Assembly (NCBI RefSeq): GCF_018614055.1
Contig: NZ_JAGGPB010000024.1
Coordinates: 1-63,697 of the forward strand
Length of the DNA: 63,697 bases
Source of the DNA: Streptomyces sp. ISL-98
GTDB lineage: Bacteria > Actinomycetota > Actinomycetes > Streptomycetales > Streptomycetaceae
Direction of reading: 5' to 3'
The first letter of the stretch is position 1. Each line of letters begins with the position of its first letter. Under the pieces are notes generated by a model. It was not told the DNA's origin, ran no database searches, and saw only the letters and a list, made by a program, of their open reading frames with translations. Both the position numbers and the translations under genes were made by a program. This document shows positions 24,425 through 32,807 of this stretch, piece by piece.

Positions 24425-25747
24425 GTGACCGACAGTGCTGGCACGCCCTCCGAACCGGACAGCCCGGCCGAGGACGAGGCGAAGGACGGGGCCACAGAGG
24501 TTGCGGGCGCGAGCGACGAGGAAGAAACCGCCACCGGAGACGAAAACGGTGACGGTGCGGCCTCGTCCGAAGCGGAGCTCGCCGCGAACCATCGGCGCGG
24601 CTGGCTCCGTTGGGCCGCTCTCGGCGCCTCCTTCGTCCTCCTCATCGCGGCCGGAGTCGGCTGGTGGATCTACAAGAAGCTCGACAGCAACATCACCACG
24701 GACACCAGCGCCGCCGCGGAGCTGGAGGCCTACGAGAAGGAACGCCCCACACCCGTTGTGCAGGGCGCCCAGAACATCCTGCTCATCGGATCCGACACCC
24801 GTTCGGGCGAGGGCAACCGCGAGTACGGCAAGAACAAAGGCGGCCCGCGCTCCGACACCACGATCCTGCTGCACCTCTCCGCGGACCGGGACAGCGCCAC
24901 GGCCGTGTCGCTGCCCCGCGACCTGATGGTGGAGGTTCCCAGCTGCCGCAAGGGGGACGGCACCCGCTCCTGGGAGCAGTCCGCGCAGTTCAACTTCGCG
25001 TTCGAGCTCGGCGGTACGGCCTGCACCATCCGTACGGTCGAGCGGCTCACCGGCATCCGCATCGACCACCACATGGTCGTCGACTTCGCGGGCTTCAAGG
25101 AGATGGTCGACGCGGTGAAGGGTGTCGAGATCTGCCTCAAGGAGCCGATCGACGACAAGGCGGCCCGTCTCCAGCTGAAGGCCGGCCGCCAGAAGCTCAG
25201 CGGCGAGCAGGCCCTCGGCTACGTACGGGCCCGCAAATCCATCGGCAACGGCAGCGACACCGAACGCATGGACCGCCAGCAGCAGTTCCTGGGGGCTCTG
25301 GTGAGCAAGGTCCAGAGCAACGGCGTACTGCTCAACCCGACCCGCCTCTACCCGGTCCTGGACGCGGCGACGAGGTCCCTCACCACCGATCCCGGCCTCG
25401 ACTCGCTCAAGGATCTTTACGACCTGGTCCGCGGCATGCGGGACATCCCTGCCGAAAAGGTGCAGTTCATGACTGTTCCCCGGCAGCCGTACGCGAACGA
25501 CCCGAACCGCGACGAACTCGTCGAACCGGAAGCGGGCCGCCTCTTCAAGCAGTTGCGCGAGGATGCTCCGGTCTCGGTCGTACCGGCCGGATCCGGGAAA
25601 ACGGACGAGAATACCGATGCGGACACGGAAAGCGGTGCGGACGCGGACGCGGAAAGCAACGAGAAGCCGGACGACACCGGCCCCGCGAGCCCGACCGCGA
25701 CGCCGACTTTCACCGGATCCAATGCCGCGACTGACGAGTGCGAGTAA
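24425..25747 (+). CDS. LCP (LytR-CpsA-Psr) family protein 1
   Basis: LCP proteins transfer undecaprenyl-linked glycopolymers onto peptidoglycan (phosphotransferase outside the membrane). The 440-residue product starts at GTG 24425 with GAAGGA 10 nt upstream. An acidic cytoplasmic stretch of about 60 residues precedes one membrane anchor (WAALGASFVLLIAAGVGWW). The LCP domain follows: NILLIGSDTRSG, SDTTILLHLSADRD, AVSLPRDLMVEV, IDHHMVVDFAGF and YVRARK...DTERMDRQQQFL, including the Arg/Asp residues that bind the pyrophosphate. The tail is acidic and lacks a LytR_C domain. First of five paralogues in this window. Confidence 0.92.
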   Translation: MTDSAGTPSEPDSPAEDEAKDGATEVAGASDEEETATGDENGDGAASSEAELAANHRRGWLRWAALGASFVLLIAAGVGWWIYKKLDSNITTDTSAAAELEAYEKERPTPVVQGAQNILLIGSDTRSGEGNREYGKNKGGPRSDTTILLHLSADRDSATAVSLPRDLMVEVPSCRKGDGTRSWEQSAQFNFAFELGGTACTIRTVERLTGIRIDHHMVVDFAGFKEMVDAVKGVEICLKEPIDDKAARLQLKAGRQKLSGEQALGYVRARKSIGNGSDTERMDRQQQFLGALVSKVQSNGVLLNPTRLYPVLDAATRSLTTDPGLDSLKDLYDLVRGMRDIPAEKVQFMTVPRQPYANDPNRDELVEPEAGRLFKQLREDAPVSVVPAGSGKTDENTDADTESGADADAESNEKPDDTGPASPTATPTFTGSNAATDECE

Positions 25748-25965
25748 AGCCATCACCAAGGCAGGACGGGCAACGGACACGGATTGGGCGTATTGCCCAG
25801 TTGTAAGGGGAGTGGAATTTGTCACGGACGTCGCCCCACGCTGAACTGGGCAGATAGTGTGACGCGATCCGGTGCTTCCGGCCCTGAGGTCGCACTGCTG
25901 GATTGAACGACCGAGCGCCTGGGGGGAGGCGCCTCGCGTGGCACCGACGGAGGACTCAAGCAACC

Positions 25966-27684
25966 GTGGATGCGCAAAACCGTGGGCGGGCGGAGAAAAT
26001 CGACCCCGCAGACCAGTGGGTGCTCAACCCGGCCACCGGCGATTACGAATTGCGACTGGACCAATCCGTAGGGCAGTCGCCCGCATCCCCTCCCCGGGGT
26101 GCCGCGCCGAGAAGAAATACCCGCGCCAGAACTGCCGCCCCGCAGCGCCAAGTTCCGGGGCAGCGCAGCCGACGGGCCGCGAACGGCTCCGCCGGCGGGC
26201 CCGGTGGGTCCCCCCCGCAGGCCGGCCGCCGCAAGCGCAAGCAGCCGAAGGCGCGCAAGAAGAAGGCGCTGCTGTGGACCGGCGGAGTCCTGGCGTTCGT
26301 CCTGGTCGGCGGCTCGGTCGGCGGGTATCTCGCCTACCAGCACTTCAACGGCAACCTGACGTCCATAGACATCGCCGGTGCGGGCAGCGGCGGCTTCAAG
26401 AAGGACGAGGCGGTCAACGTCCTCGTCATCGGCACGGACAAGCGCACCGGTGCGGGCAACGAGGGGTACGGGGACAAGAACAGCACCGGCCACGCCGACA
26501 CCACGATCCTCTTCCACGTCTCCAAGGACCGTACGAACGCGACCGCGCTGTCCATCCCACGCGACCTGAAGACCGACATTCCGGACTGCCCGACCAAGAT
26601 GAAGGACGGCACGGAGAAGACCATCCCCGGAACCGACTACGTCCGCTTCAACGAGAGCCTGGGCCAGTTCGACCGCGATCCCGGCTGCACCATGCGAACG
26701 GTCAAGCAGCTCACGGGCCTGACGGTCGACCACTTCATGATGGTCGACTTCAACGCGGTCAAGACGCTCACCACGGCGGTCGGCGGGGTCGAGGTCTGCG
26801 TCGCCGAGGCCGTCAACGACGAGAAGTCGAAACTCAAGCTGCCCAAGGGCGAGTCCACGATCGAGGGCGAGCAGGCCCTCGCCTTCGTGCGCACACGGCA
26901 CGCCTTCGGCAACGAGAGCGACCTCGACCGGATCAAGACGCAGCAGCAGTTCCTGAGCTCGATGCTGCGCAAGATGAAGTCGAGCGACACGCTCTCCAGC
27001 CCCACCAAGATGTGGGACCTGGCCGATGCGGCGACCAAGGCGCTGACGGTCGACAACGGCATCGCGGACATCGAGAAGCTCCGCGACCTGGGCATGGAGC
27101 TCAGCAAGGTCGAGATGAAGAACATCACCTTCACCACCCTGCCGGTGGTCGACAACCCGGCGGAGAAGATCAAGGCGACGGTCGTGGTCGACAAGGCCAG
27201 GGCCGACCCGCTGTTCGCGATGATGCGGTCCGACACCTCGCTGACCGAGGTGAAGCAGAAGGAGAAGGCGGCCAAGAGCAAGCAGAAGGCGCTGCTCAAG
27301 GGCCCCAAGGCCGAGGCCGCCGACGTACGCGTCAGTGTCTACAACGGCGGTGGCCCCAGCGGGTCCGCGTCGGAAACGCTGATCTGGCTGCAGAACCAGA
27401 TGGGCGTACTCAAGTCCAGCAACGAGGGCAACGCCCCGAAGGTCCCGAAGACGACCCTCAAGTACGCCCCGAACCAGGCCGATCAGGCCCGCAGGCTGGC
27501 GAACATGATGGGTCTGCCCGCCTCGGCGATGAAGCCGGGCAAGGAGGACGCCGCGGACCTCGAGGCCATGACGCTCGTCCTCGGCGGGGACTTCAAGGGG
27601 GCGGGGGTGCCCATCGTCGGTCCGGCAAAGGCGCCGGAAGGAATTCAGAAGGTCGAAGCCGACAAGTCGGTGTGTGCCAAGTGA
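25966..27684 (+). CDS. LCP family protein 2 with LytR_C domain
   Basis: 572 residues from GTG 25966 (GGAGGA 11 nt upstream). About 100 cytoplasmic residues, very basic at the end (GRRKRKQPKARKKKALL), precede one membrane span. The LCP domain has VNVLVIGTDKRTG, ADTTILFHVSKDR, ALSIPRDLKTDI, VDHFMMVDFNAV and FVRTRHAFGNESDLDRIKTQQQ. A C-terminal LytR_C-type domain begins near 430 (VRVSVYNGGGPSGSASETL). Predicted role: attachment of envelope glycopolymers. It is 218 bp downstream of LCP 1, enough for its own promoter. Confidence 0.92.
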   Translation: MDAQNRGRAEKIDPADQWVLNPATGDYELRLDQSVGQSPASPPRGAAPRRNTRARTAAPQRQVPGQRSRRAANGSAGGPGGSPPQAGRRKRKQPKARKKKALLWTGGVLAFVLVGGSVGGYLAYQHFNGNLTSIDIAGAGSGGFKKDEAVNVLVIGTDKRTGAGNEGYGDKNSTGHADTTILFHVSKDRTNATALSIPRDLKTDIPDCPTKMKDGTEKTIPGTDYVRFNESLGQFDRDPGCTMRTVKQLTGLTVDHFMMVDFNAVKTLTTAVGGVEVCVAEAVNDEKSKLKLPKGESTIEGEQALAFVRTRHAFGNESDLDRIKTQQQFLSSMLRKMKSSDTLSSPTKMWDLADAATKALTVDNGIADIEKLRDLGMELSKVEMKNITFTTLPVVDNPAEKIKATVVVDKARADPLFAMMRSDTSLTEVKQKEKAAKSKQKALLKGPKAEAADVRVSVYNGGGPSGSASETLIWLQNQMGVLKSSNEGNAPKVPKTTLKYAPNQADQARRLANMMGLPASAMKPGKEDAADLEAMTLVLGGDFKGAGVPIVGPAKAPEGIQKVEADKSVCAK

Positions 27685-27743
27685 CGCCCGGTCACCGGGC
27701 CGTACTCAACAGCTGAATAACGCGGAACAACAGGGGGGGACCT

Positions 27744-29432
27744 GTGGGACAGAGCGGTGTGCGGGGGACGAGACCGCGACAACGTGCTGCGCGTGCGCGC
27801 GAACTCGGCTGGGACGACACCCTGTACGAGGGCGGCGAAGGCGGCGCGGACGGCGGCAGCAGCGGCGGCGACGACAGCGCTGAAGGCAGCGCAGGCCGTG
27901 GAGGCCGCCGTCGTGGCGGGTCGCGCCGCGCCAAGGGCGGCAAGCGCCGGATACTGCGCTGGATCGCGGCGGTCGTCTCGCTGCTCATAATCGGCACGGC
28001 CGGCGCCGGGTACCTCTACTACCGCCACCTCAACGGCCTGCTGACGAAGGACGAACTCACCCTCGGCGACAAGAAGATGGCCGATCACAAGGCCAACGCC
28101 GCAGGCCAGACGCCGCTGAACATCCTGCTCATCGGCTCGGACGCGCGTGACTCCGCCGAGAACAAGAAGCTCGGCGGCGCCAAGGACACCTTCGACAGTC
28201 CGCCGCTCGCCGACGTACAGATGCTGCTGCACGTGTCCGCCGACCGCAGCAACATCTCGGTGATCAGCATGCCGCGCGACACGCTGCTGAAGATGCCCAA
28301 GTGCACCGACCCGGACACCAAGAAGGTCTACCCCGCGACCACGAACCTGCGGATGACCAACGAGAGCCTCGGGCGCGGCGGCCCCGGCTGCACGGTCGCC
28401 ACGTGGTACGAGCTGACCGGCATCACCATCGACCACTTCATGCAGATCGACTTCGGCGGTGTGGTCTCCATGGCGGACGCCATCGGCGGCGTCCCGGTCT
28501 GTGTCACCGACAACGTCCACTCCCGCAACAGGGAAGGCAAGGGATCGGGCCTGAAGCTGGAGAAGGGCACGACGCCCATCAAGGGCGAGCAGGCCCTGCA
28601 GTGGCTCCGCACCCGTTACGGCTTCGAGGACGGCACGGACCTCGCCCGTACGCACGCCCAGCACATGTACATGAACTCGATGGTCCGCGAGCTGAAGAAG
28701 AACACCAAGCTCAGCGACCCGATCAAGCTGCGCAAGCTCGCCGAGTCCGCCGCCCGGGCACTGGTCGTCGACAAAGAGCTCGACACCATCAAGAAGCTGT
28801 ACGACCTGGCCGAGGAGCTCAAGAAGGTCCCCACCAGCCGCATCACCATGACCACCATGCCGTGGGTGCCCCAGGGCGGCCGGGTTCTCCCCAAGCCGGG
28901 CGAGGCCGAGCTGCTCTTCAAGATGGTCCGTGAGGACACTCCGCTGGACGGCAAGGCCTCGAAGAAGCAGAAGCCGAAGGCCTCCAAGGACCCGGCCGCC
29001 CCCGACGCGGAGATCGGCATCATGGTGCAGAACGGCACCTACACAGCCGCCCTCGGATCGGCGACGGGACGCGCGAGTGAAGTCGCGCGCGTACTCGCCG
29101 GAAAGGGCTTCGCGCTGGCCAGGGCGGACACCACGCGCAATCCGCTGGAGCGTACGACGGTCTTCTTCCCCAGCGCCGATCTGGAGGGTGACGCCCAGGC
29201 GGTCGCCAAGTCGCTCGGGCTGCCGCTGAGTTCCGCCAAGAGGTCCACCGACGTCTCGGGCGTCACGCTGGTGGTGGGCGCGGACTGGCGCACCGGCAGC
29301 ACGTACCCCAAGTCGGCGGCAAAGGACGACAACAACGACAAGGCCAAGGCCCTGAAGTCCGCCCGCGCCCTGAACGGCGAGGACACCGAGGCCTGCATGG
29401 AGGTGCAGCCGGGCTTCACCTGGGAGAAGTAG
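27744..29432 (+). CDS. LCP family protein 3 with LytR_C domain
   Basis: 562 residues from GTG 27744, preceded by AGGGGGGGA. A Gly/Arg/Asp-rich cytoplasmic segment is followed by the anchor LRWIAAVVSLLIIGTAGAGYL. LCP motifs: NILLIGSDARDS, ADVQMLLHVSADRSN, VISMPRDTLLKM, IDHFMQIDFGGV and WLRTRYGFEDGTDLARTHAQH. A LytR_C-like domain begins EIGIMVQNGTYTAAL. It lies 59 bp after LCP 2 and is probably co-transcribed. Its TAG stop is part of the outer stem of a large terminator shared with the convergent glycosyltransferase gene. Confidence 0.92.
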   Translation: MGQSGVRGTRPRQRAARARELGWDDTLYEGGEGGADGGSSGGDDSAEGSAGRGGRRRGGSRRAKGGKRRILRWIAAVVSLLIIGTAGAGYLYYRHLNGLLTKDELTLGDKKMADHKANAAGQTPLNILLIGSDARDSAENKKLGGAKDTFDSPPLADVQMLLHVSADRSNISVISMPRDTLLKMPKCTDPDTKKVYPATTNLRMTNESLGRGGPGCTVATWYELTGITIDHFMQIDFGGVVSMADAIGGVPVCVTDNVHSRNREGKGSGLKLEKGTTPIKGEQALQWLRTRYGFEDGTDLARTHAQHMYMNSMVRELKKNTKLSDPIKLRKLAESAARALVVDKELDTIKKLYDLAEELKKVPTSRITMTTMPWVPQGGRVLPKPGEAELLFKMVREDTPLDGKASKKQKPKASKDPAAPDAEIGIMVQNGTYTAALGSATGRASEVARVLAGKGFALARADTTRNPLERTTVFFPSADLEGDAQAVAKSLGLPLSSAKRSTDVSGVTLVVGADWRTGSTYPKSAAKDDNNDKAKALKSARALNGEDTEACMEVQPGFTWEK

Positions 29433-29491
29433 TACGTACGTCGAAGCCCCGGGCACGCGGATCGCGCGCCCGGGGCTTCCTCGTACGTACT
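29431..29491. terminator. Bidirectional terminator spanning both convergent stop codons
   Basis: Inner stem GAAGCCCCGGGC (29443-29454) / GCCCGGGGCTTC (29468-29479). Outer stem AGTACGTACG (29431-29440) / CGTACGTACT (29482-29491). Both are perfect. The arms include part of the LCP 3 stop (TAG 29430-29432) and of the opposing glycosyltransferase stop (29490-29492). Confidence 0.9.
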
Positions 29492-30530
29492 ACGCCTGGG
29501 CCTGAGTCTGCGGCTCGGCCTCGGCGGTCCGCACCGCCGGGCGGCGGCTGGCGATGACCTTCTTCGCGAGCGAGCGCGGGCTGGTCAGGAAGCCGAAGCC
29601 CCACGACATGTGCATGGTCGCCAGGGCCACCGGGATCTGCGCCCGCGCCTTCAGCGACAGGCCCTTGCCCGCCGGGACCGAGCCCGCCACGATCGCGGCG
29701 AGGTATCCGGCCGGGACCAGGAGGCCCCACACCGTGACGGCCGCACCGATGACGAGGCCCGCCGCGATCGCGCAGACGGCGGTCGGCGGCGCGAGGTAGC
29801 GCAGGTTGATCGAGCCGGAGTGGTAGCGGGCCACGACGTGGCGCCAGCGGCCGTAGTCCTTGTACTGCTTGGCGAGGGCCTTCACGGAGGGCCGGGGCCG
29901 GTACTGGACCTTCAGCTCCGGCGAGAACCAGATCAGGCCGCCCGCCTCGCGGATCCGGAAGTTCAGCTCCCAGTCCTGGGCGCGGATGAACTCCTCGTTG
30001 TAGCCGCCCTGCTGCTCCAGCGCCTCGCGCCGGAAGACACCCAGATAGACGGTCTCCGCCGGGGCCGCGTCTCCGCCGGTGTGGAAGGAGGCATTCCCGA
30101 CGCCGATCTTCGACGTCATGGCGGCCGCGACCGCGTCCTCCCAGGCGTTCTCGCCCTCGGCGTGCATGATGCCGCCGACGTTCTGCGCGCCGGTCTCCTC
30201 CAGGAGACGCACGGCGGTCGCGATGTAGTTCGGCGAGAGCATGCCGTGGCCGTCGACCCTCACCACGACGGGGTGCCGGGAGGCCTTGATGGCGGCATTC
30301 AGCGCTGCGGGCGTACGGCCCGTGGGGTTCGGGACGGTGTGGACTCGAGGGTCTTCGCGTACGAGCTCGGCGGCGATCTCTTCGGTACGGTCCGTGGACG
30401 GGCCGATCGCGATCACCACCTCCATCTCGCCGTCGTACTCCTGCTCCAGGATGTGACGGACCGAGTTGCGCAGATGCCGCTCCTCGTTGAGGACCGGCAT
30501 GATCACGGAGACTGCGGGTGTGGCGTTCAT
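29490..30530 (-). CDS. GT2 family glycosyltransferase, membrane-associated
   Basis: 346 residues from ATG 30530. The catalytic GT-A domain shows PAVSVIMPVLNEERHL, then VVVRVDGHGMLSPNYI (metal-binding Asp), YLGVFRREALEQQGGYNEEF and AQDWELNFRIREAGG, the ED-type acceptor region. The last about 110 residues carry two or more hydrophobic spans (APPTAVCAIAAGLVIGAAV). It resembles ExoA/succinoglycan-type inverting transferases. Donor sugar and acceptor are unknown; its setting between LCP genes suggests it builds the glycopolymer those proteins attach. No strong ribosome-binding site is visible. Confidence 0.88.
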   Translation of the reverse strand: MNATPAVSVIMPVLNEERHLRNSVRHILEQEYDGEMEVVIAIGPSTDRTEEIAAELVREDPRVHTVPNPTGRTPAALNAAIKASRHPVVVRVDGHGMLSPNYIATAVRLLEETGAQNVGGIMHAEGENAWEDAVAAAMTSKIGVGNASFHTGGDAAPAETVYLGVFRREALEQQGGYNEEFIRAQDWELNFRIREAGGLIWFSPELKVQYRPRPSVKALAKQYKDYGRWRHVVARYHSGSINLRYLAPPTAVCAIAAGLVIGAAVTVWGLLVPAGYLAAIVAGSVPAGKGLSLKARAQIPVALATMHMSWGFGFLTSPRSLAKKVIASRRPAVRTAEAEPQTQAQA

Positions 30531-30652
30531 CGGGGGTCACGTTACCGCGAATGGGGGACACGAAGGTGCGGCAACCGGGTCGCAGGCTGCGGCCATAGAT
30601 CGTATGGGCTTACGGTGCTCATGATCTGCTTGCCGTCGCGGAGGTGCCCCAC

Positions 30653-32095
30653 GTGCCCACGTCGCCCCGTCCACAGCAGGGCCGAAGCCGTCGGGAGGAC
30701 GAGCGCCCGCGGTGGGCTATGCGGCTGGCCACGGCTCTCTCGGTACTGGTTCTCGTCGCCGGTGGCATTGGTCACGCGGTGATGACCAGCATGGAGTCCG
30801 GCATCGAGCGGGTGGACCCGTTCAAGGACATGAAGAACCGCCCGAAGCCCGGTCACGGCACGAACATCCTGCTCGCCGGCACCGACGGCCGCGACAAGAT
30901 CTCGCGGGACGAGAAGCGGAAGTACCGGCTCGGCGGCGCTGCCTGCCGCTGCGCCGACACGCTCATGGTGGTGCACATCTCGGCGGACAAGCATCGCGCG
31001 AGCATCGTGAGCCTGCCGCGCGACAGCTACGCGGAGGTGCCCGAGCACACCGACCAGTCCACCGGCAAGCACCACAAGGCCCGCCCCATGAAGATCAACG
31101 CGGCGTACGCGGAAGGCGGCCCCCAGCTGACCGTACGGACCGTGGAGCACATGACCGGCGTCAAGATCGACCACTATCTGGAGGTCGACTTCACCAGCTT
31201 CATGAAGACGGTGGACGCGGTCGGCGGGGTGGAGATCTGCACGCTCAGCCCGCTCAAGGACGCGTACACCGGCCTGGACCTGCCGGTCGGCACGCACCGG
31301 CTGAACGGCGGCGCGGCGCTCCAGTACGTACGCTCCCGGCACATCGACGGGGCCGCCGACCTCGGCCGCATGCAGCGCCAGCAGCGCTTCATGGCCTCCT
31401 TGATCGCCAAGGCCACCAGCAGGGGCACCCTGCTGAACCCGGTGAAATTCCGGCAGGTGACGTCCGCGCTCCTCGAGTCGGTCCGCGCGGACAAGGGATT
31501 CGGTACGGAGGAGATGTTTGCCCTGGGGCGGGCGATGCGCGGCTTCACACCCGCGTCGTCGGAGTTCACCTCCGTACCCATCGGAAATATGAGCTACCCC
31601 GTCAAGGACTTCGGCACGACCGTGAAGTGGCACCCGGAGAAGTCGAAGAAGCTCTTCCAGGCCCTACGCGACGACAAGCCGCTCGCGTCGCAGAAGGTGA
31701 AGCAGAAGCCCAAGAAGCCGACGGCGCAGGCCGTCGACGTGTCGCCGCAGCAGATCCGCGTACAGGTCTACAACGGGACGCGGACCGTGGGCCTGGCCAG
31801 GTGGGTCGACATGGCGCTGCGCGAAACCGGCTTCAGGACCACCCGCTCCCCCGAGAACGCGTACAGCCGCGACGTGAAGCGCACGCTCGTCACCTACGAC
31901 CCGCGCTGGGACCGCTCGGCGCGGTCGCTCCAGGCGGCGCTGCCCGGGTGTGAGCTGCGGGCGGTGAATGGGCAGGGCGGGCTGCTGAAGGTGACGGTGG
32001 GCTCGACGTTCAAGAGGGTGCAGGCAGTACGGGCGGTCAATCCGTATCAGGGCGAGTTCGGAGCGGTCAGGGGCGACCAGGTGGTGTGCCCCTAG
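30653..32095 (+). CDS. LCP family protein 4 with LytR_C domain
   Basis: 480 residues from GTG 30653; GGAGG 8 nt upstream favours this over the in-frame GTG at 30644. It has a short basic cytoplasmic N-terminus and an anchor LATALSVLVLVAGGIGHAV. The LCP domain has TNILLAGTDGRDK, an unusual CRC insertion just before ADTLMVVHISADKH, IVSLPRDSYAEV, IDHYLEVDFTSF and YVRSRHIDGAADLGRMQRQQRF. A LytR_C-type tail starts IRVQVYNGTRTVGLARW. It is divergent from the GT2 gene, with a 122-bp shared upstream region. Confidence 0.92.
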   Translation: MPTSPRPQQGRSRREDERPRWAMRLATALSVLVLVAGGIGHAVMTSMESGIERVDPFKDMKNRPKPGHGTNILLAGTDGRDKISRDEKRKYRLGGAACRCADTLMVVHISADKHRASIVSLPRDSYAEVPEHTDQSTGKHHKARPMKINAAYAEGGPQLTVRTVEHMTGVKIDHYLEVDFTSFMKTVDAVGGVEICTLSPLKDAYTGLDLPVGTHRLNGGAALQYVRSRHIDGAADLGRMQRQQRFMASLIAKATSRGTLLNPVKFRQVTSALLESVRADKGFGTEEMFALGRAMRGFTPASSEFTSVPIGNMSYPVKDFGTTVKWHPEKSKKLFQALRDDKPLASQKVKQKPKKPTAQAVDVSPQQIRVQVYNGTRTVGLARWVDMALRETGFRTTRSPENAYSRDVKRTLVTYDPRWDRSARSLQAALPGCELRAVNGQGGLLKVTVGSTFKRVQAVRAVNPYQGEFGAVRGDQVVCP

Positions 32096-32146
32096 GGCTC
32101 ACGGGTGACCGGTCGTGTGCCCGTACGGCTGCCGTGAGGCTGCCTG

Positions 32147-32700
32147 TCACGCCACCGGTGAGTCGTCGAGGCCCTCGGCGGCGCGCTTGTCGCGCAGTTC
32201 CTTGATCGCGCGGCGGCGGGCGAGGCGGTGCGTGCGGCGGATCTGGGCCTCCTGGTAGCGGCGCTGGTCGCGCTCCGTCTCGGGGACGACCTGCGGCACG
32301 GGACGGGGCTTGCCGTCCGCGTCGACGGCGGCGAAGACGAGGTAGGCGCTGCCGACCTGGGTCGCGGGGGTCGACTCGTTCCAGCGCTCGGCCAGGACCC
32401 GTACGCCGACCTCCATCGAGGACCGGCCCGTCCAGTTGACCTGGGCCTTCACATGAACCAGGTCTCCCACCCTGACCGGCTCCAGGAAGACCATCTCGTC
32501 CATGGAGGCGGTGACGGCGGGCCCACCTGAGTGCCGTCCCGCGCCGGCCGCGCGTCCACCAGCTTCATGATCACACCGCCGTGCACAGTGCCGAGGAGGT
32601 TGGTGTCGCTGCCGGTCATGATGTGGCTGAGCGTGGTGCGCGAAGCGGAGGTGGGCTTACCCGGAATATCAGCTTCCGAGCGCGGGGCCTGGTCTGTCAT
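32147..32700 (-). pseudogene. Acyl-CoA thioesterase (hotdog fold), frameshifted
   Basis: The 5' part, from ATG 32700 (MTDQAPRSEADIPG), reads RTTLSHIMTGSDTNLLGTVHGGVIMKLVDA, the hotdog active-site helix, then runs into nonsense. From about 32540 the family sequence continues in another frame: RHSGGPAVTASMDEMVFLEPVRVGDLVHVKAQVNW, to the stop at 32147. Compared with the remembered family sequence (KLVDDAAGAVAGRHSGG) about 7 bp are missing around 32540-32565, in GC-only sequence. The 3' frame could be translated from ATG 32503 but would lack the catalytic helix. This is either a true pseudogene or an assembly/sequencing error in a GC run. Confidence 0.82.
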
Positions 32701-32794
32701 GCCCTCCACCTTATGCCGGGGCGGTTTGCATCAGCTCTGCAACAGCCCTGGCCCGATTTCCCACCCGCCCTGTAAGCGCCGCCCCTATTACCTG

Positions 32795-32800
32795 CACACT
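32795..32800 (+). promoter_or_regulatory. Candidate -10 element CACACT for a leaderless LCP 5 transcript
   Basis: CACACT, 7 nt, ATG 32808. Identical hexamer and spacing to fbiA; the surrounding bases (CACACTG-TG-GCATG) are also nearly the same. Confidence 0.35.
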
Positions 32801-32807
32801 GTTGCGC

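Noticed and set aside
32147..32503. Stand-alone 118-residue thioesterase
   Set aside because: It lacks the active-site helix, which is found in the adjacent frame; better explained as the 3' half of a broken gene.
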